DNA of 64,000 nt from Bactericera cockerelli (lineage: Eukaryota > Arthropoda > Insecta > Hemiptera > Triozidae). The position numbers were made by a program, and so were the translations under genes. This document shows positions 13,872 through 37,800 of this stretch, piece after piece (within the stretch, counting starts at the first letter, position 1; every line of letters begins with the position of its first letter). The stretch covers positions 1,543,566 to 1,607,565 of the forward strand of contig CM044958.1 in assembly GCA_024516035.1 (NCBI GenBank). The letters run 5' to 3'. The notes under the pieces are model-generated. The model made no database searches. It worked only from the letters and a program-made list of their open reading frames with translations, and was not told where the DNA came from.

Positions 13872-14067
13872 ATATAAACAATAATAATAATAATAATATA
13901 GCCTTATTTATACTGCCCGATAAGGACTATTAAGTCCCATTATTCCAGCAGTAAGCCCAAGACGTATTATTATGTGGTAAAAACATGGGAGGATAACTTG
14001 AATAACCTTAGGAATCTCTGGATTCACAGAGTGCCGCCTTTACCACTGAGCTACCGGGACAGACACA
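13872..14067 (-). repeat. SINE-D copy
   Basis: It has an (AAT)n start, CTGCCCGATAAGGACTATTA, TCCCATTATTCCAGCAGTAA and, at the right end, the reverse complement of a tRNA-like A box (CCTTTACCACTGAGCTACCG). It ends about 50 bp before the first mas exon. Confidence 0.75.
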
Positions 14068-14118
14068 AGATAATATGCTGTTCTAAATTTTTACTTCAGA
14101 CCTCTCCTCTCTTTCCAG

Positions 14119-27657
<13,539 letters not shown>

Positions 27658-27659
<2 letters not shown>

Positions 27660-27663
27660 TAAA
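27658..27663 (+). promoter_or_regulatory. Polyadenylation signal overlapping the mas stop codon
   Basis: CGATAATAAAG: AATAAA starts at the second base of the TAA stop. If used, the 3' untranslated region would be only about 15-30 nt long. No other AATAAA is seen in the next 80 bp. Confidence 0.5.
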
Positions 27664-27944
27664 GTACAAATGTGTAAAAAAAACGTGGTATTGTGTATTT
27701 TGTTTCTTATCTCTCTTTTTCGTAACATCAAGTGTATTAACGTCTGTATTTTTTTATTTTACTACCTATAAAACAAGTCAACCAACTCATTTCCCTGGGG
27801 CACACAGCCCATAACTGCCGCCGCATTTCCTCTTTGTATTGCTAGACTTATTTTTTGTGATAGATAGAAACTTGTTCTACTATCACCTGATTTTTCCACT
27901 AGCCTTGACATTAATGACATCTCAGTGATGCTTGCCAGGCGACA

Positions 27945-28115
27945 CAGTAATATTTTCAAACTTCTAGCGACACATCTATGGCCAACGTCGTTGATGACAG
28001 TTCTCGTCAGATCACTGAAGTTAAACAATGTCCAGCGAGGTCAGGACTTCGTGGGTGAACTTCAGGATCAAACTTTCGTGATGCTGGCTATTCCTGGCCC
28101 AACCCAGGCTGGAGC
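27945..28115 (+). repeat. Diverged 5S-SINE fragment
   Basis: TCTAGCGACACATCTATGGC, GATCACTGAAGTTAAACAAT, GTCCAGCGAGGTCAGGACTT and GGCCCAACCCAGGCTGGAG follow the 5S head and the start of the tail. The copy is old and its tail is cut short. Confidence 0.65.
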
Positions 28116-28464
28116 CTAATACAGCTAGTGTCGAATGACCTTGACCAAGTCTCGTATGACCTTTAAGTAATAAAGGAATGTGAATTAACATTGTAAAAGA
28201 CCAATGATTTCTTTCGTCTAGAAACCCCTGAAAATTGGAATTAACCAGCGATTCCCAATGGGCCGCGGCCTAGCTAGGAGGTTCCCAAATTATAAACAAA
28301 AAGTCCCACGACACACAAAGCCTTGCATAAAATTCGGAACAACACAATCATGCAAGACGAGCTGGTAATAACTCTATGGCTATGTGTACTCAACTACTCA
28401 TATTAAATTGAATCATTGATTGAACATCAGCAAACTATGACTTCTCCATTCACGCCGTTCGTTC

Positions 28465-28682
28465 ATAATAATAGTAATACTCTTTAGTGGAAGGTAATCA
28501 CCAGGCGAGGTTCATGTTCAAAGCATTTTCTACCACCTAACCCTCAGAGTCTTATTATTATGTGGTCACAAACTCAAATTAATCAGGAAAAATTCATGCA
28601 CTGGATGGGACTCGAACCGACGGACCCCTACGCTACCTGGATTACCAGAGTAGCGCGTTAACCACTTGACTGCGAGTGCACG
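28465..28682 (-). repeat. SINE-C copy, nearly complete
   Basis: It runs from AATACTCTTTAGTGGAAGG through CTACCACCTAACCCTCAGAG and TTCATGCACTGGATGGGA to GCGTTAACCACTTGACTGCG. Read on the minus strand it has an intact tRNA-like A box (AGTGGTTAACGCGCT) and B box (GGTTCGAGTCC). Confidence 0.85.
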
Positions 28683-29205
28683 GTTAACTTCAAGATTCGC
28701 CAGAAACTACAGGGTCACAGCTATAAATATCCACTTTGGATTTGGATAGTTCTTCCCTCCGGTGTTATTTCTATCATAGGTACCTAATTCAAAACAAGAG
28801 TTTCTCCTCTATTCATTTGAATCTCACAGTCACAGAACCTCCAACCCACATGAACCCCAACCCGTTGGCCAGAGAATAGCCAGCAGCCACTGCAACCAGC
28901 ATCAGGAGGGTTCAAATTTAAGTGGTCACCCCCCAACCAGCCTGTTTATAATTCAGTGTCCTAAACTGCAGGTGACCTCAACATGTGATCTCCAGTGGAG
29001 ATGAGTTGAAAATATCAGAAAATGTTAAACCTACCCAGGCGCGGTCTTTTGGAAAATCGTTTGGGGGTGCTGGCAACTGCGACAAAAAAAGGCTAAAATA
29101 AGATTTGAATATTCGCGGTCTTCGTAACTACCGACGAGTTGAAGTTTTTTTTTACCAAAATAATGATGAATTAATGATTCGACAAGTGAGTGATGATTTT
29201 CATTG

Positions 29206-29541
29206 TGTATAGTAGACGAGGTGATGTAGCATGTCATATGAACCTCCCCTTTGTCGTCGAGTAAGGATACTGAACAGGAGATTTGTGCGGTGGCTCTAGG
29301 TTTACAAATCTACCTTGAGAATGTATTTTTCTCTTTCTCTAACAACTCGGACAAGGGTGCAAATTAAGGTTTAAAAAAAAACAACAGAGGGTCATGTTGT
29401 CTCACGCCGCATGTTAATAATGGGACTACCTGTCTTGCGCTGACAGTCTAAATAAAGCACTACTTATACTTATACTTATAAAGTCGTACACTGCGCGTGC
29501 GCATCCATGATTCATATGACATGCTAGATCTCGTCTACTAT
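29206..29541. mobile_element. Inverted-repeat element, about 335 bp
   Basis: The left arm (TATAGTAGACGAGGTGATGT, then AGCATGTCATATGAA) is the near-perfect reverse complement of the right end (TTCATATGACATGCTAGATC, then TCGTCTACTATA). About 32 bp pair with three mismatches. The interior includes the TAATGGGACTACCTGTCTTG element at about 29,412-29,480. Confidence 0.5.
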
Positions 29542-29596
29542 ACGAGCTAGAACAAAAATCTTTCTCTGTTTCTATCGTTAGGGGGGACTTTCATTG

Positions 29597-29780
29597 GGTT
29601 TAACACCGCTTGCAACTGCATGGTCAGATTACGACGGGGATTTTACTGTCTATTTGCTGGGAATCCAGCACTCAAATTAACCTTACTCAGCCTAAGTGGG
29701 GTCGGCAATAGCCAGCATTACGAGGTTTTGAATTTGAATGCGTCTGTGGGGGTTCGTTGCCCTTTAACACCGGTCGCGCC
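29597..29780 (-). repeat. 5S-SINE or shared-tail fragment
   Basis: ACTGCATGGTCAGATTACGA, CGGGGATTTTACTGTC, TAACCTTACTCAGCCTAAGT and AATAGCCAGCATTACGAGG give the reverse complement of the tail module and the end of the 5S head. Confidence 0.65.
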
Positions 29781-30014
29781 TGCATTTACCAAGTAGGTAC
29801 TCATACTTTTGATTAGGCTAAGAAGGTTGCTTGTGGTGTAGCCAAGTTCCCGTGAATAATAGTGGCTATAGTTGGACCCAAAGCTATGGCTGTGTTTTTG
29901 CTGAACAACATCTTCAAGCTCAAGGCCGGTGGCTTGATTATACACTTTGTAGCTAATTGAATTCGAACGCTGCAAACACCTGCTGTGTTAATGAAGAATG
30001 CCAAGGTATATTAT

Positions 30015-30182
30015 TATTATAATACATGTATAACGCTTTATTAGGTTTATACAAAGTACAAATATTTACAGTACAATACAATGAAATTATAAAGAAGAAA
30101 TTATATAGATTGAACAAAGAAACAAAAGAGCATAAAGCTAATGTTCTACCTAAAGGGCGGGGTTTTGCCTGTGGCAATCTTC
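30015..30182 (-). mobile_element. Element G fragment
   Basis: On the minus strand it begins GATTGCCACAGGCAAAACCC, then CGCCCTTTAGGTAGAACATT, and ends with A/T-rich sequence containing TAATAAAGCGTTATACATG. Its orientation matches the copy at 16,185. Confidence 0.55.
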
Positions 30183-30419
30183 TCAAAACAACTCTTCGCA
30201 ATTATTATTAGGTACTTTCCTAGTCTTATAGAATAATTATGAACCCCTTGTGGGTAGGGGGAGGATAATAGAATACTCCCAAGGCATTCTGCATTGCCTG
30301 TCGTAAAAGGCAACTTTCAACAGGAACTTAGAGAAACACTCTATCTCATCCCTGTTGACACAGTTCACAATGTGCACAAAAATGTATTTGTAGTCAAGTG
30401 GGGCGCTAGTCTGTAGTCT

Positions 30420-30670
30420 GGTAGACAAGTGGTTAAGGCGCTAGTCTGTGGTCTGGTAGTTAAGTGGTTAAGGCGCTAGTCTGTAGTCTGGTAATTCATG
30501 TATTTCGTCTGGTAATCCAATGGTTTGACTTTCACCTAGTGCATTTTGCCTTTTGAATTTGACTATTTGACCACATAATAATAAGAATCTGAGCGTTGGG
30601 TGGTAAAAAATGCTTTGAGCATTAACCTCGCCTATTTACCATCTACTAAAAATTGATGTTATTATTAATA
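30420..30670 (+). repeat. SINE-C copy with duplicated A box
   Basis: The word AGTGGTTAAGGCGCTAGTCT occurs twice 36 bp apart (30,430 and 30,465). It is followed by the tail words AATAATAAGAATCTGAG and TTTGAGCATTAACCTCGCC. Confidence 0.7.
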
Positions 30671-30949
30671 ATGTGCAACAAAGACCGTTTTGAATTATTC
30701 CAATTCTCTAAAATTGTTTTCCCATCAGATAAATGACGGCACTACCAAGGAGGCTGGCCATGGGAGAGAATACGGTGGACAATCAAGTCCACCAACCATA
30801 ACATCCTCCCCACATTGTGAACAATGCGACACCAGGAGACTTTTGGTCATAGATACGATCCTGGTGTAACACCCTTTGAAGTGTGCTTCACAGCCCTGAG
30901 AGGAGATACCCTAAATAAAAATAATAATACAATTTAGTTAGAGCAGTGG

Positions 30950-31121
30950 CGTAGCTAGACCTACATTTCGGGGGAGGGGGGGGGGTTTGAGGGGATTTCG
31001 GGGGGGGGGGGGGGGGGGGGGTTCGAGGGAGGTTAAGAAATCTCGTCCAACGTATATTCCATCTTTGCTGGAGTTTCTTGGAAATTTTGGAGGATAAACC
31101 CCCCCCTGGCTACGCCACTGC
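30950..31121. mobile_element. CAGTGGCGTAGC inverted-repeat element (hAT-like MITE)
   Basis: The ends are CAGTGGCGTAGCTAGACC and GGCTACGCCACTG, inverted. The interior has long G runs, CGTATATTCCATCTTTGCTG and TTTCTTGGAAATTTTGG. I see no clear 8-bp target duplication. Copies lie at 55,681-55,825 and, partial, at 25,000-25,085. Confidence 0.65.
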
Positions 31122-31178
31122 TTCATAACTTTCAGAGAAGATACCCTAAATAAAAATATTAATACAATTCAGTAAGAG

Positions 31179-31370
31179 GAAGATAACCACCAGGCGAGGT
31201 CCGCGAGGTTAACTTGAAGCATTTTCAACCACCAAACACTCAGAGTCTTATTACATTATTATTATGTGTTAGTCACATACTGATATAATTGACGAAAAAT
31301 CAGAGGATTGGATGGAATCGTATCTATACAGATCACGGATTCATACACTAGATTATTTGTTATATTTAGT
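31179..31370 (-). repeat. Diverged SINE-C copy
   Basis: GATAACCACCAGGCGAGGT, TTGAAGCATTTTCAACCACC, CTCAGAGTCTTATTACATTA and TTAGTCAAGCGCCTTAAC follow SINE-C in order, with many changes. Confidence 0.65.
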
Positions 31371-31822
31371 CAAGCGCCTTAACAGCATGGACTTGTATGC
31401 GTTAAGTTGACAGCCCACCTGAACGGATTTTGACCACGCACCTCATGGACTTTCTACAGGACCAAAGGATGTGGTCCTAATATAGAAAGAAAAGTGTAAT
31501 GGAATCACCCAAATTTTTCGATAGTCAGTTATCACTGCCAACTTTCGTTTTAGGGTCCCCGAAGTCATCAGCCTTTTTTGGCGTTTCTCAGCACGACCGA
31601 TCGCAAAATCAACCTCAGCTAATTTAGATTTTATTCGTCCGAGTGGCATCCGTAGACAAATAATGCAGAGCTCAGACCTTCCGTAGACCTTACTGCTTAC
31701 TGCTGTATCGTCATTAGCTTACCGATCGCTCGCCTTGACTTATAATTCATAATCGAGGTGCGGGGAGGAGAATCTACTGGGGTCTAGGGTCACAGTCCAC
31801 TGATCTTGGTCGACCCGGTAAC

Positions 31823-31883
31823 ATGCGACTTTTGCTAGTGTCGTTGCTGTTAGTTGCAGCCCATCAGAGACTTGTATCGGCAG
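31823..31883 (+). CDS. CLIP protease exon 1: signal peptide
   Basis: ATG at 31,823 opens [20 protein letters not shown], a basic start and hydrophobic core that end near the exon boundary. The donor is CAG|GTGAGT at 31,884 (phase 1). I chose this start because it gives a signal peptide expected for the family and joins in frame to the next exon. Confidence 0.8.
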
Positions 31884-34800
31884 GTGAGTGAGTTTTTAAT
31901 TGATTTTTAAAAGAAAAAATCTGTAATTTCTTTATTTAACTAAAAAAAAAAATCGTCATATTGATTTTATTTGATCGAAAAAAAAATATGATAGATGTCC
32001 GTAAAGATTAATTGGATTTCTTTGACTATTGAACAATAAATTTTAATATCGATTTAAATATTTTTAATCCTTGCTAAGTATTTGTTTTGACTTGCATAAC
32101 ATGTTAAAGCACATTTTAGGAAGAAGAAAAAAAATTATGTATATTTTTCTCTGAAAAAAAAATCAAGATTTCAAAACATTCACTAAAAATACATTTTGGA
32201 TCATTTCTTAAAAATTCGTAAAGTTCGTTGATAAAGTTTAACCAAGCCAGCGTCGATGGCATGTTGAATACACCGGTTCCCTTCAGAACACCGAAGTTAA
32301 GCGACATCCAGCGAGGTTAAGACTTGGATGGGTGACCATTCAAATTCTAATTCTCGTGACGCTGGCTTTTCCCGGCCCCACTCAGGCTGGGTGAGGTCAA
32401 TGTGAGTAGCAGGTTTGTGAGTTTCCTGCGAATGGAGGGTAAAACCCCCGTCGTGATATGACCATGGCAGTTGAAAGCGACGTTAAACCCCACTTAAAAA
32501 AAAGTTTAACCTTTTGTTTTTCTTTAAATAATATTAATCGCATTTTCATGATAACTCTACTCTCGAACAAAAGGGGAATTTCCCATTTATTAATTTTATG
32601 TTGATCTAAATTAATCCTGGGAAACCCACACTTCCGGTAGGTAGTTAATTCTAAGTGAAATTCATTCTTCATTCCTTATCAAAAAGTAAACATTTGAACA
32701 CATTTAGCCAGCGGAGGTGGTACATTGAATACACTAGTTCTCATACGATCACTAGAGTAAAGTTAAGCAACAGTTAGTCTGGTAATCCAGGGAGAGTAGG
32801 GATCCGTTGGTTTGAATCCCACCCAGTGCATGAATTTTTCCTCATTCACGTGAGTTCGTGACCACATAATAATAAGTCTCTGAGGGTTAGGTGGTAGAAA
32901 CAGCTGTAAGCATTAACCACGCCTGGTGGTAACCTTCCAATAAAGAGTATTATTATTATCCAGCGTGGTGAGAACATGAATTGGTTCTGATTTCGAATCC
33001 ATCCATGGCCATGATGCTGACATTCCGGCCCAACCCAGGCTGGGTGAGTTTAATGTGGGTAGCAGATTTGTGAATTTCCTGCGATTGCAGGGTAACACCC
33101 CCGTCGTGTTATGACCATGCAGTTGAAAGCGACGTTACTTTTGAATAAAAGAAAAAATAAATCACGACGGAGCTCTTATTTTCAATTCGACGGAATGCTG
33201 CACATGATACGCACATGGTCATCCAGCCTGAGTAGGGCCGTACTTTAAGAAGAACTTCCCTACCTTCTGTTTCAGACAGTGGTGATGTGTTGAGCAGAAC
33301 AATACGGCAAGCTCCACCGGTAAGACTATTTTTCCAAGTATTTTTCATCACGTTCATTCTATAATAATAATATCGCCTCATTTATACTGCCCGATAAGGA
33401 CTATTAAGTCCCATTATTCCAGCAGTAAGACCAAGACGTATTATGATGTGGTAAAAATCCCAAATGGGAGGATAATGGATAACAGTCCACGGGAAGCTCG
33501 AAGAATTATAATAATAGCAATTATAATGTATCGCGTCATATATGTATACTGCCCGACTAGGACTAATAAGTCCCATAATTCCAGCAGTAAGTCCAAGACG
33601 CAGACGTAGATATTAATCTCAAAATTCCAAATGGGACGATAACTTTGGAATGTCCCAGCTGGGTTTCAAACCCACGACCTCTGAATTACCAGACCGACGG
33701 TATTTTGACTAGTAATTTTATACGATACAGGTACACTAGATACCATCATTACCATAATTATGATGTTATCTAGGTGGTAATGATGCTATATCTAGTGTAC
33801 CTGTACCTGTTACGTAACTATTGATAACTTCTGGAGAATTAGTGAATCCAGTAGTAAGACATGCAGTTAAGTACCTGGAGAGTATGATGGTGTTCAATAA
33901 TAGGTTATTGTAATCTCTGGAGAAAAAAAATATGCCTATTAAAAAAAAAGATTCAAATAATGTAGGTAATGTGGTTTTTTGTAATCATTGGAACTGTATA
34001 TGTTTGTTATGCTGTGTTTTTAAGCAACCTTCAAAAATGTGGGCAGCAACGTTTTACAATAAAACTGTATCTCTCTAATTGAACAGAGAATGATTTTCTT
34101 CAATACTTGGTTATTTTAATAATCTCGAAGTTTCTGGATGCATAATTATTTCCTGGAAATTTAGAGACAATTTGGAATACAAGATCTATTCTTGTGGGAA
34201 TAAACTAGCTAAACTAACTAGAAACTTACGCAATATGCGTTTCCCAATGTTTCACACCGCTGGAAAACTCAACTAGCACTTAGCTTCCGGTAAATTACAT
34301 GCAATTCAATGCAGATTCGCTATTGCATTCTAATTCATTCAAAAATTCTAGAAAACTGTTTTTCCCCAAGTTTAGAAAACGTTAGTATTTTCACTAATCT
34401 TTTTAAAACCCGCATGGGATCATTGTAAATACAGTAGTACAATAATAAGAATGTATAGGTACATTAAATACCATAAAAAACTAATCGTGCATTATTATTA
34501 TTATTATTATTGTATTTTACTTCCGAAATATCTAACGTTACTAGAGATCCGGTTGAAAAAATACTTCATAATTCTGAAGTTGTCGTAACCGCCTGCGCAA
34601 CTTTGGTTTTAGAAAAATCAGACGTTAATTACTCATGATATATCACTTCTTTTTAAACACGAAAAGAATGTTATTTTTTTGGGGGGATAGAACAATACAT
34701 CTCCTTTAATATAAGTCTAACTTCTGTTTCACTGATGTATTGACTAAACTTTCAGCTTTCCTCAACTATCCAAAAGGAATCTTTAGTTCCTCATTATCAT

Positions 34801-37800
34801 TATTATTTAATTTTCAGCGAGACAACAACCAGCAGTTCCAGCCATGCCTGTCAGGCCCGAGCGGAGTGCGGGGTCACTGCAGGTACGCCCAGGCCTGTGT
34901 CCTGGCTGAGTTCAAGCAAGACCCTAAGAAAGCGCTCGACTATATCTGCATTATCGAACAGAAGTAAGTCACTTTCAGAAGTAACTAGTGCCTATAAATT
35001 GAACAATCATAATTATAATAATGCTTTTTCTTTGTGTTATTATGTCACAATTTAGTGGGTAGTGCAGAATCATAGGACTTTACCACTTTGATTTACAATA
35101 TCTTGTATTATTTTTTTGCTTATGATACTGCCACTGGTCGTTGCTTTAGTAGTGTGCCTCCCTCAGTCCCCTCTGATGGGTGAGAAGTGACAGAATACTT
35201 CCCATTTAGGTGCTGGGTCAACACGAGCGTACCGGAAGGTATCCCTTACAAAGAACTGTAACCAAACTATGAATACAATTTTTGTCGGCGCGGGGATTCG
35301 AGCCCGGGACCTTCCGCATGGCAAGCGAGTACTTAACCACTGAGCCACTCGTGCTCTCAAATACCTATAATTAGGAATTAACAGATAAATATACTATGTA
35401 TATTTTCAACCTTCAAATATCCGGGCAGCTTCGTTTGTAAATAAAATTGTATCTCTCTTAATATGAATGATCTGGAATTACTTGTAGAATTATTGTACTC
35501 ATAATTGGTTATGAAAAAATTTCAAAGGTTCGTGGGCATATGCTGTCCTGACAATTTCCGAGGTCCAGTTGAGAAGTGGAGCTGGAACCCGAGCGCCGGC
35601 CTCCAGATCTGCACAGGAGAGCAGCAGGTGGCCTCTGTGTCTCAGCTAGTGCAGCAGCTTGCTCGGGTGGTGGACAGCGCTCAGCCGCGCTCCTTCAACA
35701 GAAGCGAGGCCCAGGTCCGGACGCAGCTGGCGCCGCCCGTGTTTGAGCCGAAAAGTAAGACACCAGGGACTCGGAGCCTCGTTACCGAAAGCTCTCTTTA
35801 TGTTTTAGAATAAAATAGAATATAATATACCTTGTTTATACTGCCGAGGTAAGACTGAAAAGTCCCTTTACTCCAGCAGTCAGCAGTTTTAGATGTTACG
35901 GACCACCTAGAGGGGCTCAATATCTCGGGATTGGTACTGGTACAAAACGAATTTTTTGTGGTACAAAACGGTACAATGAATGAAATCAACTTCAAAACTT
36001 TGACCCAAGTAGCGACCAAATCGCTTCTGGTGGTCAGCCAACTTCACGTAGATTCAAATCCCTATATCTCTCAAAACTTCACCCCTAAAAGTACAAAAGA
36101 CAATGTTCTTCCAGAGGATTTTAAAAGAAAACTTTCGAGCCAGGCACGCGCCGGTATGGCTGCAAGTCCTGCGCTCGAATTTCTAAATTTTCAACTTATA
36201 TAAAATTTCTAAAAATTCAACTAAATTTTCAAATTTTAAGTATACAGTATGTTTCAGAAAAGGTGGCCACCCCCACGTAACTTTTGAACGCGACGGAATT
36301 TTTCAATTCTGTAAAGTCCTAGGTATAGAAAGTGCCCTATGGCCCATCCTGTGGTCATATTTATTTTTGGCCCCGGTCGGCCCTTCCGGCTTTTAGGCCA
36401 TATTTTTTCATTTTTCTCGCGAATTTTAAATGGAATGCTATATTTTTTATTCCTGTTAATTAAAGTCCAAGTTAGGCTGAGTATAATGAGTTTTTAAAAT
36501 TTTCAAAAACCTTATCAGGGGCGGAGCTAGTAGGGTGCAAGTTTCAAAACTGTTACACCTGTATTTCAGCGTTAGTTAGATTTTTTAGTACTTTTTTTAT
36601 GTTCATAGGTTCAAAATATTGTTTTACACCATATGAAATCAAAAAAATATTCTTATTTACTTCTAATCAGGGTCATAGTAAGGTTTTTGTAAAAGTACTT
36701 TTTTTCTCACGTCAATTTTTCCGTAAATTAATGGTGTTCTCGAAATTGGCATTTTTAGAGGTGAAAGTCTGCAGTGACATATGTTTTTTATGATTGAAAT
36801 CGAAAGAAAACTTAACGGAGAAGCGATTAAGATCATAAAAAAAGCCATTTAACCTGCTAGTTTTTTCACGACAGTGTCCGGTAAAGTGGGTGAATTTCGT
36901 ATTGGATTTTTTTTGTTTGTTGAGGAAACACAATTGGTATAGAAAATAAATAATACCTAATAAGGGAATAATACTTCAATTAACATAACTAAATGCAAAA
37001 TTAAATGAAGATTATTTCTTCTAAATCAGTGCCGGATGATTTTTTTCTCTCTCTCTCTTCTCCTCTTTAAAATAATTGAATTGGTTTAATTTTCACCCTC
37101 AAGAGTTTGGTACTTGACCTGGTATTTTTTTCTCTTAAATTTCGAGATAATTATTTTTTATTTAGAGACCTGGTATTCATTACTAGCAACACCAGTATGA
37201 TTTTTTTTTTTTAATTTGGGTTTAATATCGCGTTTCAAGTGCATGGTCATATCATAACGGGGGTGTTACCCTCCATTCGCAAGAAACTCACCAACCTCCT
37301 AAACACATTTATCTCACCTAGCCTGGGTTAGGCCGGAATGCCAGCACCACGAAGTCTTCTCCTCGCTGGACGTTGCTTAACTTCGGTGATCCTACAAGAA
37401 TCGTTGCATTCAAAGCGCCATCGGACTGACTCCAGAATTATTTACAATGTGTTTTCTACAGATTTTACCAACTTACCAACTAAAATTGTCTCAAGAGGGG
37501 ACCCCTAGGCCGACTTTAGAAGCAGCATTATCCGATAACTATTTTTGATACAAGTGAAAAAAAGAGAGAGAAAAAAAAAAATATCCGGCACTGATTTAGA
37601 AGAAATAATCTTCATTTAATTTCGCATTTAGTTATGTTCATTGAAGTATTATTCCCTTATTAGGTATTATTTATTTTCTATGCCAATTGTGTTTCCTCAT
37701 AATAAAAAAAAATCCAATACGAAATTCACCCACTTTACCGGACACTGTCGTGAAAAAACTAGCAGGTTAAATGGCTTTTTTTATGATCTTAATCGCTTCT

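Larger units (their letters stand above)
27660..31822. other. Intergenic region between the two protease genes
   Basis: No gene is seen. Contents: 5S-SINE fragments (27,945-28,115; 29,597-29,780 minus), SINE-C copies (28,465-28,682 minus; 30,420-30,670 plus; 31,179-31,370 minus), an inverted-repeat element (29,206-29,541), element G (30,015-30,182), and a CAGTGGCGTAGC element (30,950-31,121). Stretches 28,690-29,020 and 30,670-30,945 show nothing recognisable. The promoter of the downstream gene should lie in 31,370-31,822, but I see no convincing TATA box. Confidence 0.7.
31884..33275. other. CLIP protease intron 1
   Basis: Contains a full 5S-SINE (32,246-32,500) and a second, old 5S-SINE (32,707-33,136) split by a SINE-C (32,776-32,955). 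The remainder (31,884-32,230; 32,512-32,700; 33,140-33,260) is AT-rich without recognisable elements. Confidence 0.75.
33320..34817. other. CLIP protease intron 2
   Basis: Two SINE-D pieces (33,360-33,500; 33,510-33,700) and a near-perfect hairpin (33,728-33,803). From 33,810 to 34,800 the sequence is AT-rich with a short (TTA)n at 34,492-34,512, and I see nothing else. The acceptor is AATTTTCAG. Confidence 0.7.

Noticed and set aside
35505..35527. Start of exon 4 upstream at the ATG near 35,508
   Set aside because: The CLIP domain needs to join the previous exon in phase 2; the junction after AAATTTCAAAG gives KFVGICC, while an internal start would split the domain.
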